NCBI RefSeq assembly: GCF_010111755.1
Contig: NC_088961.1
Coordinates: 310,001-374,000 of the forward strand
Reading direction: 5' to 3'
Source: Nakaseomyces glabratus
Lineage: Eukaryota; Ascomycota; Saccharomycetes; Saccharomycetales; Saccharomycetaceae
DNA: 64,000 nt
The notes under the pieces were generated by a model. That model was given only the letters and a program-made list of their open reading frames with translations. It had not been told where the DNA came from and did no database searches. Shown here piece after piece: positions 38,958 through 49,500 of this stretch. A program made the translations under genes and the position numbers. The first letter of the stretch is position 1; each line of letters begins with the position of its first letter.

Positions 38958-40127
38958 TTATCCGTTATGAATAACTGTTTTAAAACTGTCTGTTTTAGAG
39001 GTGTTAGACATATATCTTCTTATTTGGTCATTGTTCTGTATGTCTTCATCGCCTATTTCATTGAATCCCAAATTATACTGGTCGTCGCTATTACTTGTTG
39101 GTATCCTCATTGAAACCGTATTTGTACTGTTTCTTCTGATCATGTAAGGTGGAACAGAGGGAAAGTAATCCATATCATCTAGTGCAAAGTCATCTTCGTC
39201 GGTTTCCTGCCTGTGGTAGTCTGAGTTGGATGTATCGTATCTGAAGGCTGTAATATCAGGATATTGACCGGAAGATAGTCTTGATATCTGATTGGACCTG
39301 GCAGTGTTGAGTTTACGTAACTTTCTGTCAACAGAACTACCTGCGATATTAAATGATAATTGAGATCTGGTGCTAATATTTCCTAAACCAACTTTGGTAA
39401 TATCCATTGTTATCATCAAATCGCTGAAATAAATACAATTTTCCGCAAACTGTATGAATTCACTTCTAGAAACCTCATCACCTGAAAATCTTATTCGCTC
39501 ATAAAGTTCTATGAAGTCTTTTGCTCTTTGCACTTGTCTCTTATTATGGTTTCCCTTGATAAACTGTGACTTCACGAGATCAGTAAATGTTTGTGAGCTT
39601 TTCACATCATCAGATGCGCTGTTTAGAAAAAGGCCATAATATTTGAGTCTATCTGTTGCACTTTTTATGCAAATCTTATAATTTAAATATTCTGGTAGAA
39701 TTTTTGGGGTATTTGGATCGTCGCATCTGGCTGGAGGTTCAAGACCCGGATGGATTACCGGATCCTTAGGCGTCTTGAAAAGTCCGGATAATTTTTTTGA
39801 TCTTTCCATATTGTGTATAACCATTTTTCTACTGGATTTATGCGGGAGATCGGCATTCGTAACTGGAATATAACGCCTTGGAATATCCTTCAAACAGCTT
39901 TTATGTAAAAGCATCCTTCCGATTAGAATAGTGACAGCGGCCACAAAGAATACTGCTAAAGACCCAATAACGATGATCGTATTGAATCCATTATTTTCTG
40001 ATTGTATAGCTTGGACGATTGAGTCTACAGGAAGTACAATGGAAAAACCAATCAAAAACAGAACTGATATGAATAATGAACTTTTGTACAACCACAATCG
40101 GAGTCGTCGTTGCTCTTGAAGAATCAT
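38958..40127 (-). CDS. DLT1: Dlt1-like integral membrane protein
   Basis: A 389-residue protein with two membrane spans near the N-terminus (about 13-33, LYKSSLFISVLFLIGFSIVL, and 50-70, TIIVIGSLAVFFVAAVTILI). A cytosolic domain follows with RRYIPVTNADLPHKSSRKMV, an ILPEYLNYKICIKSATDRLK segment, and a C-terminal disordered Asn/Ser/Asp-rich tail. The family is fungal; Dlt1 has no settled function in S. cerevisiae, where mutants were noted for sensitivity to defects in tRNA-related or other screens that I cannot confirm. Order and strand fit YMR126C. Slightly longer than S. cerevisiae Dlt1 (about 342), mainly in the tail. Confidence 0.88.
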   Translation of the reverse strand: MILQEQRRLRLWLYKSSLFISVLFLIGFSIVLPVDSIVQAIQSENNGFNTIIVIGSLAVFFVAAVTILIGRMLLHKSCLKDIPRRYIPVTNADLPHKSSRKMVIHNMERSKKLSGLFKTPKDPVIHPGLEPPARCDDPNTPKILPEYLNYKICIKSATDRLKYYGLFLNSASDDVKSSQTFTDLVKSQFIKGNHNKRQVQRAKDFIELYERIRFSGDEVSRSEFIQFAENCIYFSDLMITMDITKVGLGNISTRSQLSFNIAGSSVDRKLRKLNTARSNQISRLSSGQYPDITAFRYDTSNSDYHRQETDEDDFALDDMDYFPSVPPYMIRRNSTNTVSMRIPTSNSDDQYNLGFNEIGDEDIQNNDQIRRYMSNTSKTDSFKTVIHNG

Positions 40128-40689
40128 TCTGTAAAAAAGCTTCAGATCTTTAGGTAAACCAATTAAATAATTACTTCCCTAATGTATCATTAAGCTCTTG
40201 ATTTCTGATATACTAATTATTAATCTCAAAACTTCTGAATGTTTATAACTGTTCCAGTCACTGTCCCAATTTCTTATCGGGTAAATTATTGTAGTTTCCT
40301 CGAAAAAAGTTCCTTGTAAAAATACGTCTTTTTGTTTTGTTATTGTAAGTCCCAGTTTAGCTATAGTTAATGATTTCAAACTTTGCTTCATATTATGTTA
40401 TTTTAGTTACTAACCAAACTGGCTGCTGCGGGAACCTCTGTTATTATGGTAATCGTGCCTGCGATGATGAGTTTATTGTTATGGTTGGTAAATAATGCTA
40501 CGTGGATGGTGATGAATATGGGCCAGGATATATGCAGATAATAATGATCCCTCAGTGATAGTACAATTATTGTACAATTAGACTTAAGTTTTTATATATG
40601 TGGTATGGAAATAGAATATGCAATTAGTTAGTCAAATTATGTGGGATAAGAGGAGGTTTTGTCACTCGCACAAAAGAGCACTATGTAGT
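40128..40689. promoter_or_regulatory. Intergenic: DLT1 promoter and SAS2 3' region
   Basis: A 560-bp spacer. A Reb1-type CGGGTAA is at 40278-40284, about 150 bp upstream of the DLT1 ATG. A 70-codon ATG ORF on the minus strand (40179-40391) lies where the DLT1 leader should be; it has no recognisable similarity and is not called. Confidence 0.5.
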
Positions 40690-41751
40690 TCAATCGTCTA
40701 TCAGTAGATATTCTTCATTAATCATGAATGGGTTTTGCCCTGGTTTAGTATGCGTTTTAAGCCACTGCTTTAGTACTTTAAGGTTTATGTGGTTTTCATC
40801 TATAATGCAGTTCAAGTGTTTCAGGGTCGGTATGATGTCACTTATTCTTATCCCTGTGGCTAAAGATATGTCCTGTATTGACAATCTTTCAAAGTTAGAT
40901 AGGTCGCCTTCGCAAAGCTGCCAGCAGATCACTAGTGACCAATATCGCAGATACCCTATAAGACCAAATGGTGACAAAGGAAGCTCAGGTCCAGATACTA
41001 TACCTTCTAGGCGGGATAAATGGTACGAGAATTCTATAAGTAGAGAGCCCAGGCCCATTCTCTGATATGGAGGAAGAGTCAAGATGCATGCTAGGTTGTT
41101 CTGGTTATAAGACACTAGATCCTTTGAGAAAAATGCCATGGGGATGGTTTTTCCAGTCTCATAGACTATGTAAAACTCATAGTGATCTAGCTTAAAGAAA
41201 ACAGATTTGTTATCCAAGTATAATTTAGTGAAAAGACAGAGACATTGACAGAACAGTTGGTGTTTAGAGCCCTTTACCCGGCGTATCGTGTATTGGGGAC
41301 TTTTATATTTGATCCTCCCGGGTGCCTTCTCCTTGAAAGAACATTGGTGAACATGATTTACAAAATCGTCTTTCACATCGGTGTATTTAAAGCAATATTC
41401 ACACACATAGAGAGTATCTAACCAAAATTGATTATCCGAGGTCTTTGGATTGCTCTTAAGCTGAATGTTGGATAACGCATGATCATTCAATGAGCTCAAA
41501 GCTTTGTTAGTCATCTTCTTTTTCTTGACAGTTTTGCCCTTGATGATCTTTGAACCTCTACCATAGCCATTGCCTTGCTGACCTGGCTTCATCTGAGTCT
41601 CATCATAAAACCCAAGCTTCTTGTTCTCGCTGTTGAAATACACAGCGGTACCATACCAAGTCTCAAACTTCTTGAACAACCCTAATTGAACGAACTTGAT
41701 GTTCTTCTCGGCTAAAATACCATACAAATCATCGTTCTCTTCCACGTTCAT
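40690..41751 (-). CDS. SAS2: MYST-family histone acetyltransferase Sas2
   Basis: The 353-residue enzyme is the catalytic subunit of the SAS-I complex (with Sas4, Sas5) that acetylates H4 Lys16 and limits silent-chromatin spread. A C2HC zinc finger is formed by Cys117, Cys120, His133 and Cys137. The acetyl-CoA loop QRMGLGS is at 230-236. The catalytic Cys222 is in LACILTLPPYQ and the catalytic Glu256 in SGPELPLSPFG. The order of motifs is typical of MYST enzymes. Its short N-terminus without a chromodomain or PHD separates it from Esa1 and Sas3. Synteny fits YMR127C. It shares a divergent promoter with ECM16. Confidence 0.96.
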   Translation of the reverse strand: MNVEENDDLYGILAEKNIKFVQLGLFKKFETWYGTAVYFNSENKKLGFYDETQMKPGQQGNGYGRGSKIIKGKTVKKKKMTNKALSSLNDHALSNIQLKSNPKTSDNQFWLDTLYVCEYCFKYTDVKDDFVNHVHQCSFKEKAPGRIKYKSPQYTIRRVKGSKHQLFCQCLCLFTKLYLDNKSVFFKLDHYEFYIVYETGKTIPMAFFSKDLVSYNQNNLACILTLPPYQRMGLGSLLIEFSYHLSRLEGIVSGPELPLSPFGLIGYLRYWSLVICWQLCEGDLSNFERLSIQDISLATGIRISDIIPTLKHLNCIIDENHINLKVLKQWLKTHTKPGQNPFMINEEYLLIDD

Positions 41752-42104
41752 CCTAGTTCAAAACTGCAGCGCTCCTGCTCCAGCTCTATATCCCGGTTAC
41801 CACCACCAAGGAACACAGTTAACAACTAACGGGCACATATAGACGATGTTAACTATAAAGTGCTGATAAAACTGTTTGTGTTTGCTATTCTCTGGGCCTT
41901 CCGATGAACAATCGTGCAGAAAGTTCAGCACGTCACGCAGGTAGTGCAAAAAAGTGAAAAATTTCAGACAAAAAAGCGATGAGCTTTAAAAAGCGATGCG
42001 ATGAGCTTAGCGATGAGCATTGTGAAGTATAACAATCAGATCTGATTTAACTGGGAGATCTGGTATAGAAGAGGATCAAGCGACCGGTTTGGTTTCTTTG
42101 CAGC
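41752..42104. promoter_or_regulatory. Divergent promoter SAS2-ECM16 with three PAC and one RRPE motif
   Basis: Three copies of the PAC motif GCGATGAG lie at 41976-41983, 41998-42005 and 42010-42017. An RRPE-like TGAAAAATTTC is at 41955-41965. The PAC copies begin 88-129 bp upstream of the ECM16 ATG, the classic ribosome-biogenesis promoter arrangement bound by Dot6/Tod6 (PAC) and Stb3 (RRPE). Confidence 0.8.
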
Positions 42105-45100
42105 ATGGGTACATACAGGAAGCGGTTTAATGAGAAAGCCAGAGCTGGCCAAATGGCCAAGTTGAAGGAGTTGAAAAGAGTAAGAAACAAGCAGTTTTTA
42201 AGACATCTTGATGATGGTTCTGAAGAAGCTAAGGATGAGAAGAAACAAGTAGAGGATACAAATTCTGTTCTTCTAAAGCCTATGACGGAGGAAGAAAAGG
42301 AGATTAAGAAGAGAAAATTGGAGGAGCTTTTCACACCGAAAGAAAGTAAAGTTTCACGTACCAAGAAGAAGAGGTTAGAAAAGTTTATCGAACACCAACT
42401 GAAAAGGGAAGAGAAGAAAGAATTGATAGGCAAATTACAAGACTATAAGATTGATACATCTTTACTGACAAGCTCGAAAAAATTGGGCCAAGGTAGACAG
42501 ACAAAAAAAGAAAGGTTTGCTGAAGCGCTTGAACTAGAGAAACAAGGTCGGGCCAGTGAGCTAACAAAAGATATATTATATGAGGAACATGATGTGAAAG
42601 AATGGGAAGGAATTGAAGGTGAACCTAAAAAAAGGACACCTGATTACACCTACAGCGATAGTGATCAAGATTTATCGGATAATAATAATGAATCTGGTAT
42701 TAGCAATGATGATGATGAAGCCAATGACGAGGAAGACTTTGAAAGTAAATTCGGTAATACCGCATCTAGTTTTATTGATCGTAGGCCTGCAAGTACAGGT
42801 GGAATGGGTGGTGGCTTCGGATTCGGCTTTGCTAATGTTACTAAAGTCAAACCATTAAAACAAACATCTAAAAAAAAATATAACTGGAAACAGAAGGTGG
42901 CAATGGAAGAAATGAAGAGGAAAAATGTTGAAGATATGGATGATTTTGATACGTCCTCGGAAACTGATGGCACTGATTTTGATAGTGAAGACAATGATGT
43001 TGATCAGTCTATGGAAGGGGATCATAGTGAACATAATAACGAAGATCGAGAGGATGAATCATCAGATAAAGAAGTTTCAAGTGAACAAGAACACTCTGGA
43101 GATAGCTCTTCCGAAATAAGTGATCTGACAGATGGCATAGAAAATACTGAGAAAAAAAATGTTGCGGAGGAATTCAAATCATGGGCAAACAATGAAATAA
43201 GGCGCTTAGAAGGCAGAGATGTTGATGTGGAAATGCCAAGTTTAAGCTTTAAAGTAGAGCCAACATTTAGGCCCGAGGATATGGATGACGGCTTGAAGCA
43301 GACACATATCCCCATAGATGAAGGTCTAAAAAGAAAAGCCTTTTTTGTTAATGTTGAAAGGAAACCTGAAATTATGGCCCAAAGATTGAATCTTCCAGTT
43401 GTTGCAGAGGAACACACTATTATGGAAGCGATTCATCACAATGATGTAGTCATAATATGTGGTGAAACAGGTTCTGGTAAGACAACACAAGTCCCACAGT
43501 TTCTTTATGAATCAGGTTACGGTTCTCCTGATTCAACTGAGCATGGAGGAATGATTGGAATAACCCAACCTAGAAGAGTCGCAGCTGTTTCTATGGCTGA
43601 AAGAGTTTCCAATGAGTTGGGGAATCATGGTGACAAAGTTGCATATCAAATTCGTTTCGACTCAACAAGTAAGGAAGATACCAGAGTAAAGTTCATGACA
43701 GATGGTGTTTTGCTGAGGGAATTAATGGAAGACTTTTTACTAAGTAAATATTCTGCTATTATTATCGATGAGGCTCATGAAAGAAATATTAACACCGATA
43801 TTTTAATTGGTATGCTAAGTCGTTGTGTCAAGTTGCGTGCAAAAAAAAATAATGAAGATCCAAAGAGATACAACAAGTTAAAGCTAGTTATTATGTCAGC
43901 AACCTTAAGAGTTTCAGACTTCAGTGAAAATTCCTCTTTGTTCTCGTCGCCACCACCTATATTGAAGATTGAAGCTAGGCAATTTCCTGTTTCGGTTCAT
44001 TTTAACAGAAAGACTGCCTTTAATTATGCGGATGAAGCATTTCGGAAGACATGTAAGATTCATCAGCGGTTACCTCCTGGGGCCATCTTGATTTTCATGA
44101 CGGGTCAAAATGAAATTACGGCGATGGTTAAAAAATTAAGGAAACGATTCCCATTCAAAACTAAAAATAAATCGTTGGCTTTGGAATTTGAGGCCACAAA
44201 GGTGAAAGTAGATCCAAGAACGGCAGCTATGGAGGAAGAAGATATTGATTTAACGGTACATGATAAGGATGAGAAACGATTCTTGGAGGATATTGAATAT
44301 GAGAATGAGAATGAGAATGTCACAGATGATAATAGTGATGATGAAGAAGGTTTTGATGAAGAACTGACAGATGATCAAACTCCTGATGATCCTTTGTATG
44401 TTCTGCCACTGTATTCTTTATTGCCAACTAAGGAGCAAATGAAAGTCTTTGAGTCGCCTCCGAAGGGGTCAAGAATGTGTATTGTAGCAACAAATGTTGC
44501 TGAAACTTCCTTAACTATACCTGGTGTTAGATATGTTGTGGACTGTGGTAGAGTAAAGGAAAGAAAATACAATAATAGCAATGGAGTTCAAAGCTTTGAA
44601 GTTGGATGGGTTAGTAAAGCTAGTGCAGACCAAAGAAGTGGTAGAGCTGGTCGTACTGGTCCAGGTCACTGTTACCGCCTGTATTCTTCTGCCGTATTTG
44701 ACAGAGACTTTGAGCAGTTTTCAAAACCAGAAATTTTGAGAATGCCTGTGGAAAGTGTTGTTCTTCAGATGAAAAGTATGGCGATACATAATATTGTCAA
44801 TTTCCCATTTCCAACCCCTCCAGATAAGGAATCATTAAAGAAAGCGATTGAACTTTTACAGTATCTTGGCGCTCTAGATGACAAGGAAAAAGTTACTGAG
44901 GATGGTAAAAAGATGAGCCTTTTCCCTCTGTCTCCAAGATTTTCGAAAATGTTATTGGTGTCAAATGAACATGGCTGCATGCCATACATTGTATCTATTA
45001 TTAGTGCTCTTTCAGTCGGTGATCCATTTCTAACTGAACAAGAGTTAGGTATTCAACAAGCTCAGGTAGTAAAGCGTGATGATGGTAATGAAAGTGCGCA

Positions 45101-45992
45101 ACTTGAGTTCATTGATTCGCAGGAGGTGGAACGAGTGAAAAATCTGAGGAATAAGTTCTACAAAAGTAGAGTTAAATTCAGTAAGCTGGATAAATATAGT
45201 GATGTTTTCAAGTTACTTAGTGTTACATGTGCATGGAACTACGTTCCAAACAAGCAAAGAGATGATTTTGTAAGGTCGAACTTCTTGAGGAGGAAAGTAA
45301 TGGATGAAATTGAAAAATTAAGAAGACAGCTCACTTATATTGTTAAATCAAATACTTCAAAAGAAAGTATTGCAATCAATATAACAAATGAGGATTTGAG
45401 AACGGATTTACCATCTGAAATCCAATTAAAAATGTTAAAGCAGATGATATGTGTTGGGTTCATAGATAAGGTAGCTATAAGAGCAGACGCTCTATATCCT
45501 GAAGAAGCTAAAATTACGAACCGCACAGTTATCAATAAGATTCCCTACCTACCTGTAATGGGGAAGCTAGCCAATGATGTAAATGACAGTTTCGTATACA
45601 TACATCCTTCATCGATGATTAACAATATTGGTGAACTGCCACCAAAGTTCATTGTATATAACACATTAAACTTGAGTGCTAATAATGTGACAAGGTTAGT
45701 GCCATTATGTGACATAAAAAGTACTCCTTTGGCCAATGTTGCCAGAAAGGGTATGTTGTTGAGTTACAGTAAGCCAATTACAGGCCAAGGACTAAAAGTG
45801 ATCAACATCGCACCTACAGAGCGCTATTGTTATGTGGTACCTAGGTTTGGTTCTCAGAAAGATAGTGACCTGCAAGTTGGTTGGGATTTGAATCCCATTC
45901 CCGTTCATCAAGTTAAACAAAATGGTGTTTGGACAGTTGACAAATTTATTACCAACAAAAATTATAAGAATGCAGAACACCAGAGAAAATAA
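42105..45992 (+). CDS. ECM16: DEAH-box RNA helicase Ecm16/Dhr1 of the small-subunit processome
   Basis: The 1,295-residue helicase removes U3 snoRNA from pre-rRNA during 18S maturation. The first 400 residues are charged, with Lys-rich and Asp/Glu-rich stretches. Motif I GETGSGKTTQ is near 453-460, motif II DEAH near 554-557 (IIIDEAHERN), motif III MSATLRVSDF near 596, motifs IV-VI include TNVAETSLTIPGVRYVVDCG and QRSGRAGRTGPG. An acidic insertion (residues about 700-765) in the second RecA domain is typical of Dhr1. C-terminal winged-helix, ratchet and OB domains follow. Length matches S. cerevisiae (1,267) and gene order matches YMR128W. Three PAC motifs upstream support ribosome-biogenesis regulation. 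Confidence 0.97.
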   Translation: MGTYRKRFNEKARAGQMAKLKELKRVRNKQFLRHLDDGSEEAKDEKKQVEDTNSVLLKPMTEEEKEIKKRKLEELFTPKESKVSRTKKKRLEKFIEHQLKREEKKELIGKLQDYKIDTSLLTSSKKLGQGRQTKKERFAEALELEKQGRASELTKDILYEEHDVKEWEGIEGEPKKRTPDYTYSDSDQDLSDNNNESGISNDDDEANDEEDFESKFGNTASSFIDRRPASTGGMGGGFGFGFANVTKVKPLKQTSKKKYNWKQKVAMEEMKRKNVEDMDDFDTSSETDGTDFDSEDNDVDQSMEGDHSEHNNEDREDESSDKEVSSEQEHSGDSSSEISDLTDGIENTEKKNVAEEFKSWANNEIRRLEGRDVDVEMPSLSFKVEPTFRPEDMDDGLKQTHIPIDEGLKRKAFFVNVERKPEIMAQRLNLPVVAEEHTIMEAIHHNDVVIICGETGSGKTTQVPQFLYESGYGSPDSTEHGGMIGITQPRRVAAVSMAERVSNELGNHGDKVAYQIRFDSTSKEDTRVKFMTDGVLLRELMEDFLLSKYSAIIIDEAHERNINTDILIGMLSRCVKLRAKKNNEDPKRYNKLKLVIMSATLRVSDFSENSSLFSSPPPILKIEARQFPVSVHFNRKTAFNYADEAFRKTCKIHQRLPPGAILIFMTGQNEITAMVKKLRKRFPFKTKNKSLALEFEATKVKVDPRTAAMEEEDIDLTVHDKDEKRFLEDIEYENENENVTDDNSDDEEGFDEELTDDQTPDDPLYVLPLYSLLPTKEQMKVFESPPKGSRMCIVATNVAETSLTIPGVRYVVDCGRVKERKYNNSNGVQSFEVGWVSKASADQRSGRAGRTGPGHCYRLYSSAVFDRDFEQFSKPEILRMPVESVVLQMKSMAIHNIVNFPFPTPPDKESLKKAIELLQYLGALDDKEKVTEDGKKMSLFPLSPRFSKMLLVSNEHGCMPYIVSIISALSVGDPFLTEQELGIQQAQVVKRDDGNESAQLEFIDSQEVERVKNLRNKFYKSRVKFSKLDKYSDVFKLLSVTCAWNYVPNKQRDDFVRSNFLRRKVMDEIEKLRRQLTYIVKSNTSKESIAINITNEDLRTDLPSEIQLKMLKQMICVGFIDKVAIRADALYPEEAKITNRTVINKIPYLPVMGKLANDVNDSFVYIHPSSMINNIGELPPKFIVYNTLNLSANNVTRLVPLCDIKSTPLANVARKGMLLSYSKPITGQGLKVINIAPTERYCYVVPRFGSQKDSDLQVGWDLNPIPVHQVKQNGVWTVDKFITNKNYKNAEHQRK

Positions 45993-46560
45993 CTTCACCA
46001 CAATGATACAGTTTTTTAGTAGTTATCTGTATATAATAGTATAGCATGCAGTAATATTTAACAATAAAACTAGTACTATTTTTAAAAATTCATTCTTGGG
46101 TACATGTGACTTTCGTATATCAGTATGCACAATATTTGAAAAACTAGCGATGGCCATTTTGTCCCAAATAAGCAAATAAGCTACACCAAAGTAAATGGAT
46201 CACAAACATAAGAAGCTACTGCATAATGAATTAATTACCTTCAGAGCTGGTAAACCGCGGTAAGAAGTGAACAGTACATCTAGCATTTTTGTAATTGTTG
46301 AGAGGCAGGCTAAAAAGTTTGGTTATAAATAACTGGCCTCAGTGAAAGTTCAACTTTTCAGATAGATCATAACTAGAGGTAAAATAAAACATAGTGAACT
46401 ATAACGCTCTTCATTTTTATTTAAGCAAGTTGAATTTCATAATCATTAATTGTCATTAGAAACCAGATAAAAGTTACGTTTAAGAATTGCCGAATTCCTT
46501 TTTAAGCTCATTCTGTTGGCTTTGAACTGCGTATTTTGAAAAACACATATTCAATCAGTA
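45993..46560. promoter_or_regulatory. Intergenic: ECM16 3' region and POM152 promoter
   Basis: AT-rich spacer. A perfect palindrome ACCGCGGT lies at 46254-46261, about 300 bp upstream of the POM152 ATG; it has the CCGCGG core of a PDRE but not the flanking T and A, so it is not called as one. No gene is seen. Confidence 0.45.
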
Positions 46561-49500
46561 ATGAGCAGCAATAGATGGAACATGTTTAGTGACACACCTA
46601 GAGGTGATCATTGGCTTAATTCACCAGGGATGAGCTCACCTAAGAAAAGAGTGCATGATCCACAAATAAAAACTAAGGAATTCAAGAATGCTGAAGACGG
46701 TTTTCTATATAACAGAAAGGATGTTCCTACTGAAATGCATTTTGAAAATTCCAAAAAATACGATGGAGTAAATACAACGGCACACGTTAATAATGAAAGA
46801 AAAGACAATAAACTTAGGAAAGTTGATCAATTGCCGTTAGTCTCTACCGAAGCTTTAGATATTTCAAGACAAAGGGCACTGGTGATATCAGTTTTCTTCC
46901 TAATTCAAGCATACAAAATATATGATAATATGGCCCTTCAATCGGGCCTTCCCATAAGTGGGTTTGCAATTGGTAGCAATATGTTCAATTTCCTATTTAA
47001 ATATCTGATTGTTGATGCGGCCTTTTTTTTTACGCTTCCGGTGTTAAACATTCCAAAACTAACCTTTCCTACATGGGTTGTAATTTCGCAGGTCTTGTTA
47101 GTCACATCCTTCAACATTGCTCTATGTAACAATAAAACCACTGTTCTATTTGGTATGCTGTTGTCTGCTTGGAAAAAATTCAACGCAAAGGAATTTACTA
47201 TTACAGGTAACACAATTAAAAATAGACAAGCACCAGATTATTCTTCTCACTTTAAGGGTGCTTTAACGGTCAAAATTCTGCCTGAAAACACAGCGTTTCT
47301 AAATCCATTCCAAAGCTCTTATTGTTTTCCTCTAGATGGTGTTCAGGGTGTAGACACATCTATGAATGTACCAATTAGGGTTAATTCCTCCTCTGCATTA
47401 GAATTGATTCAAATTGAATACACAGACCTTTACACAAAGGAGAGAGAACTTTTGAATTTTACTAGCAAATCATTTTCTATTATGGATGACTATCATCGTA
47501 AGGATAGCATAGACGGGACAGAAAAGTCATCGGAGGTAAAGTATCTGACAATTCCTTTAAAAAGAATTGGTATCTATCAATTGAAAACAGTTATTGACGC
47601 AAATAACCTGAACTTGAAAATACAACCATCTCAGTTAATTGTCCCACATTGTCCAACAATAACCGTAGTTGGCTTTGGTGATCGTAATAGATGTGTCGGT
47701 GATTCAGATGTAATGAAAATGGAACTTCATGGTGTACCACCATTAAAGCTCTCTTATACGAAAGAAGTTGATGGCGTTCAGTATACATATTTTGACAGTA
47801 ATTTACAACCTGAAAACTTTGACTCGCCGTTAATGAATGGCCAAAAGGCATTCTTCTCGGACAGTCATCTGAATAATCCAAAATGGGCCAGATCTCATCC
47901 AATTGTAATCACACTTGATAATACTATACAAAAAAGTGGTACTTATAAATATAAAATTAACAAGCTAATAGACGGATTTGGAAATGAAATGGACTATAGC
48001 ACATTGACAGACTCTCAACTACAGGAATATGATCTAACCTACGACTTTTTTGTCCATGGAATTGCAAGTGCTTATTTGAGCGAAAAGTTTAACCCAAACA
48101 AACTAATGAAGAAATCCATTTTTTTGAACATCAAATCAGACCGTCTAAAAAAGACTGAATACACTGCTGATTTGGAATTTATTAACGAGCGTGGGGTAAG
48201 CAAGAAGTTTACTGTGAAAACATCTTCTGAGAGCAAAGAGATAGAAGTATCGGAACCTGGTTTATATAAAATTTTGAAGGTAAAATCAGAGTTTTGTCCT
48301 GGTGTAGTTTCTGGAAAGTCTAATGTACTGGTTACAAAACCAGTTGCACCAGAATTGAATGTAGTTTCTAAACCAATTTTGGATGAATGTGTCGGACAAG
48401 TAGGTTTGAATTTTGATTTATCGTTTACAGGTGTCCCACCATTCACAGTCCCGGTGAAGATATACAGAATTGAAAATAATAACAGAGTCATCCATGATAC
48501 CAAATATATCAAAAGTGAAAGTTCAAGAAAACATTTTTCTTATGGCCCTAAACACGAGGGTACTTATGAAATAGTGTTTGAGAGTATATCCAACAATATT
48601 TTCTCAGAAGCTATACCTCTACAACCTGGGAAGGATTATACATTTCAAACCTCGATGAGAGTAAAACCTGGTGCACGGATTAGTAAGAACAAAAACATTG
48701 AACTATGTTTGGGACATAAGAATAATGTTGCAGTAGAACTTCGCGGTGAGCCACCATTCGAACTAAGTTATGATATTGTTGAAACTTCATCAAACAAGAG
48801 ATCTTCTTACTCCAAAAAGGATCTGAACACGAATATTCATGATATTGAGTTACCACCATTCAAACTTGGAGGTGAGTATATACTCTCTTTGGTATCTGTT
48901 AAGGATGCCAAAGGGTGTGTAGTTAGTCTATCTGAGGCTGATGCCAAAATCAATGTCAGAAGGGATATACCAACTGTCGCCTTTGCGTCTACTGACAGAG
49001 AACAGAACATATTCATTAAGGAGGGAGGCACAGCTAAAGTTCCAATTAAATTGGGTGGTATTGCTCCATTCAAAATCAATTATGAGCAGATTGATCATGA
49101 AGGTAACACTATCAAGACATTTAAAGAAATGTTTAGCTCAAACTCTGATTTCGCTCTTTCAATACAAGAAGCAGGTCTCTATAAGCTAACTGGAGTTAAA
49201 GATAAAACCTGTGAAGGTAAGGTCGAAGATAAATTAGCCAGCGTAGCAGTTAAATATCTGGACAAGCCTTCGTTTGTTGTACAAGCTAATAAAAGAACAC
49301 AAAAAATGGATGCATTAACCTTTAAGAACGATGATGTTTGTGAATTAGAAGAGGCATCTGTCGATTTGAGCTTAATTGGTTCCCCACCATTTATTTTGAA
49401 ATATGACTTGATAACACCTGCTGGAAAGAAATCACAAGAGGAAATCCAAGTAGCGACAAAATATGTATCATTGAAATTCCCAAGCTCCGAGGCAGGTGTT

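Noticed and set aside
40179..40391. 70-codon ATG ORF upstream of DLT1
   Set aside because: No similarity recognised, and it overlaps the expected leader and the Reb1-type site of DLT1.
46254..46261. ACCGCGGT as a PDRE upstream of POM152
   Set aside because: It shares the CCGCGG core, but the flanking bases are A and T in the wrong places for TCCGCGGA.
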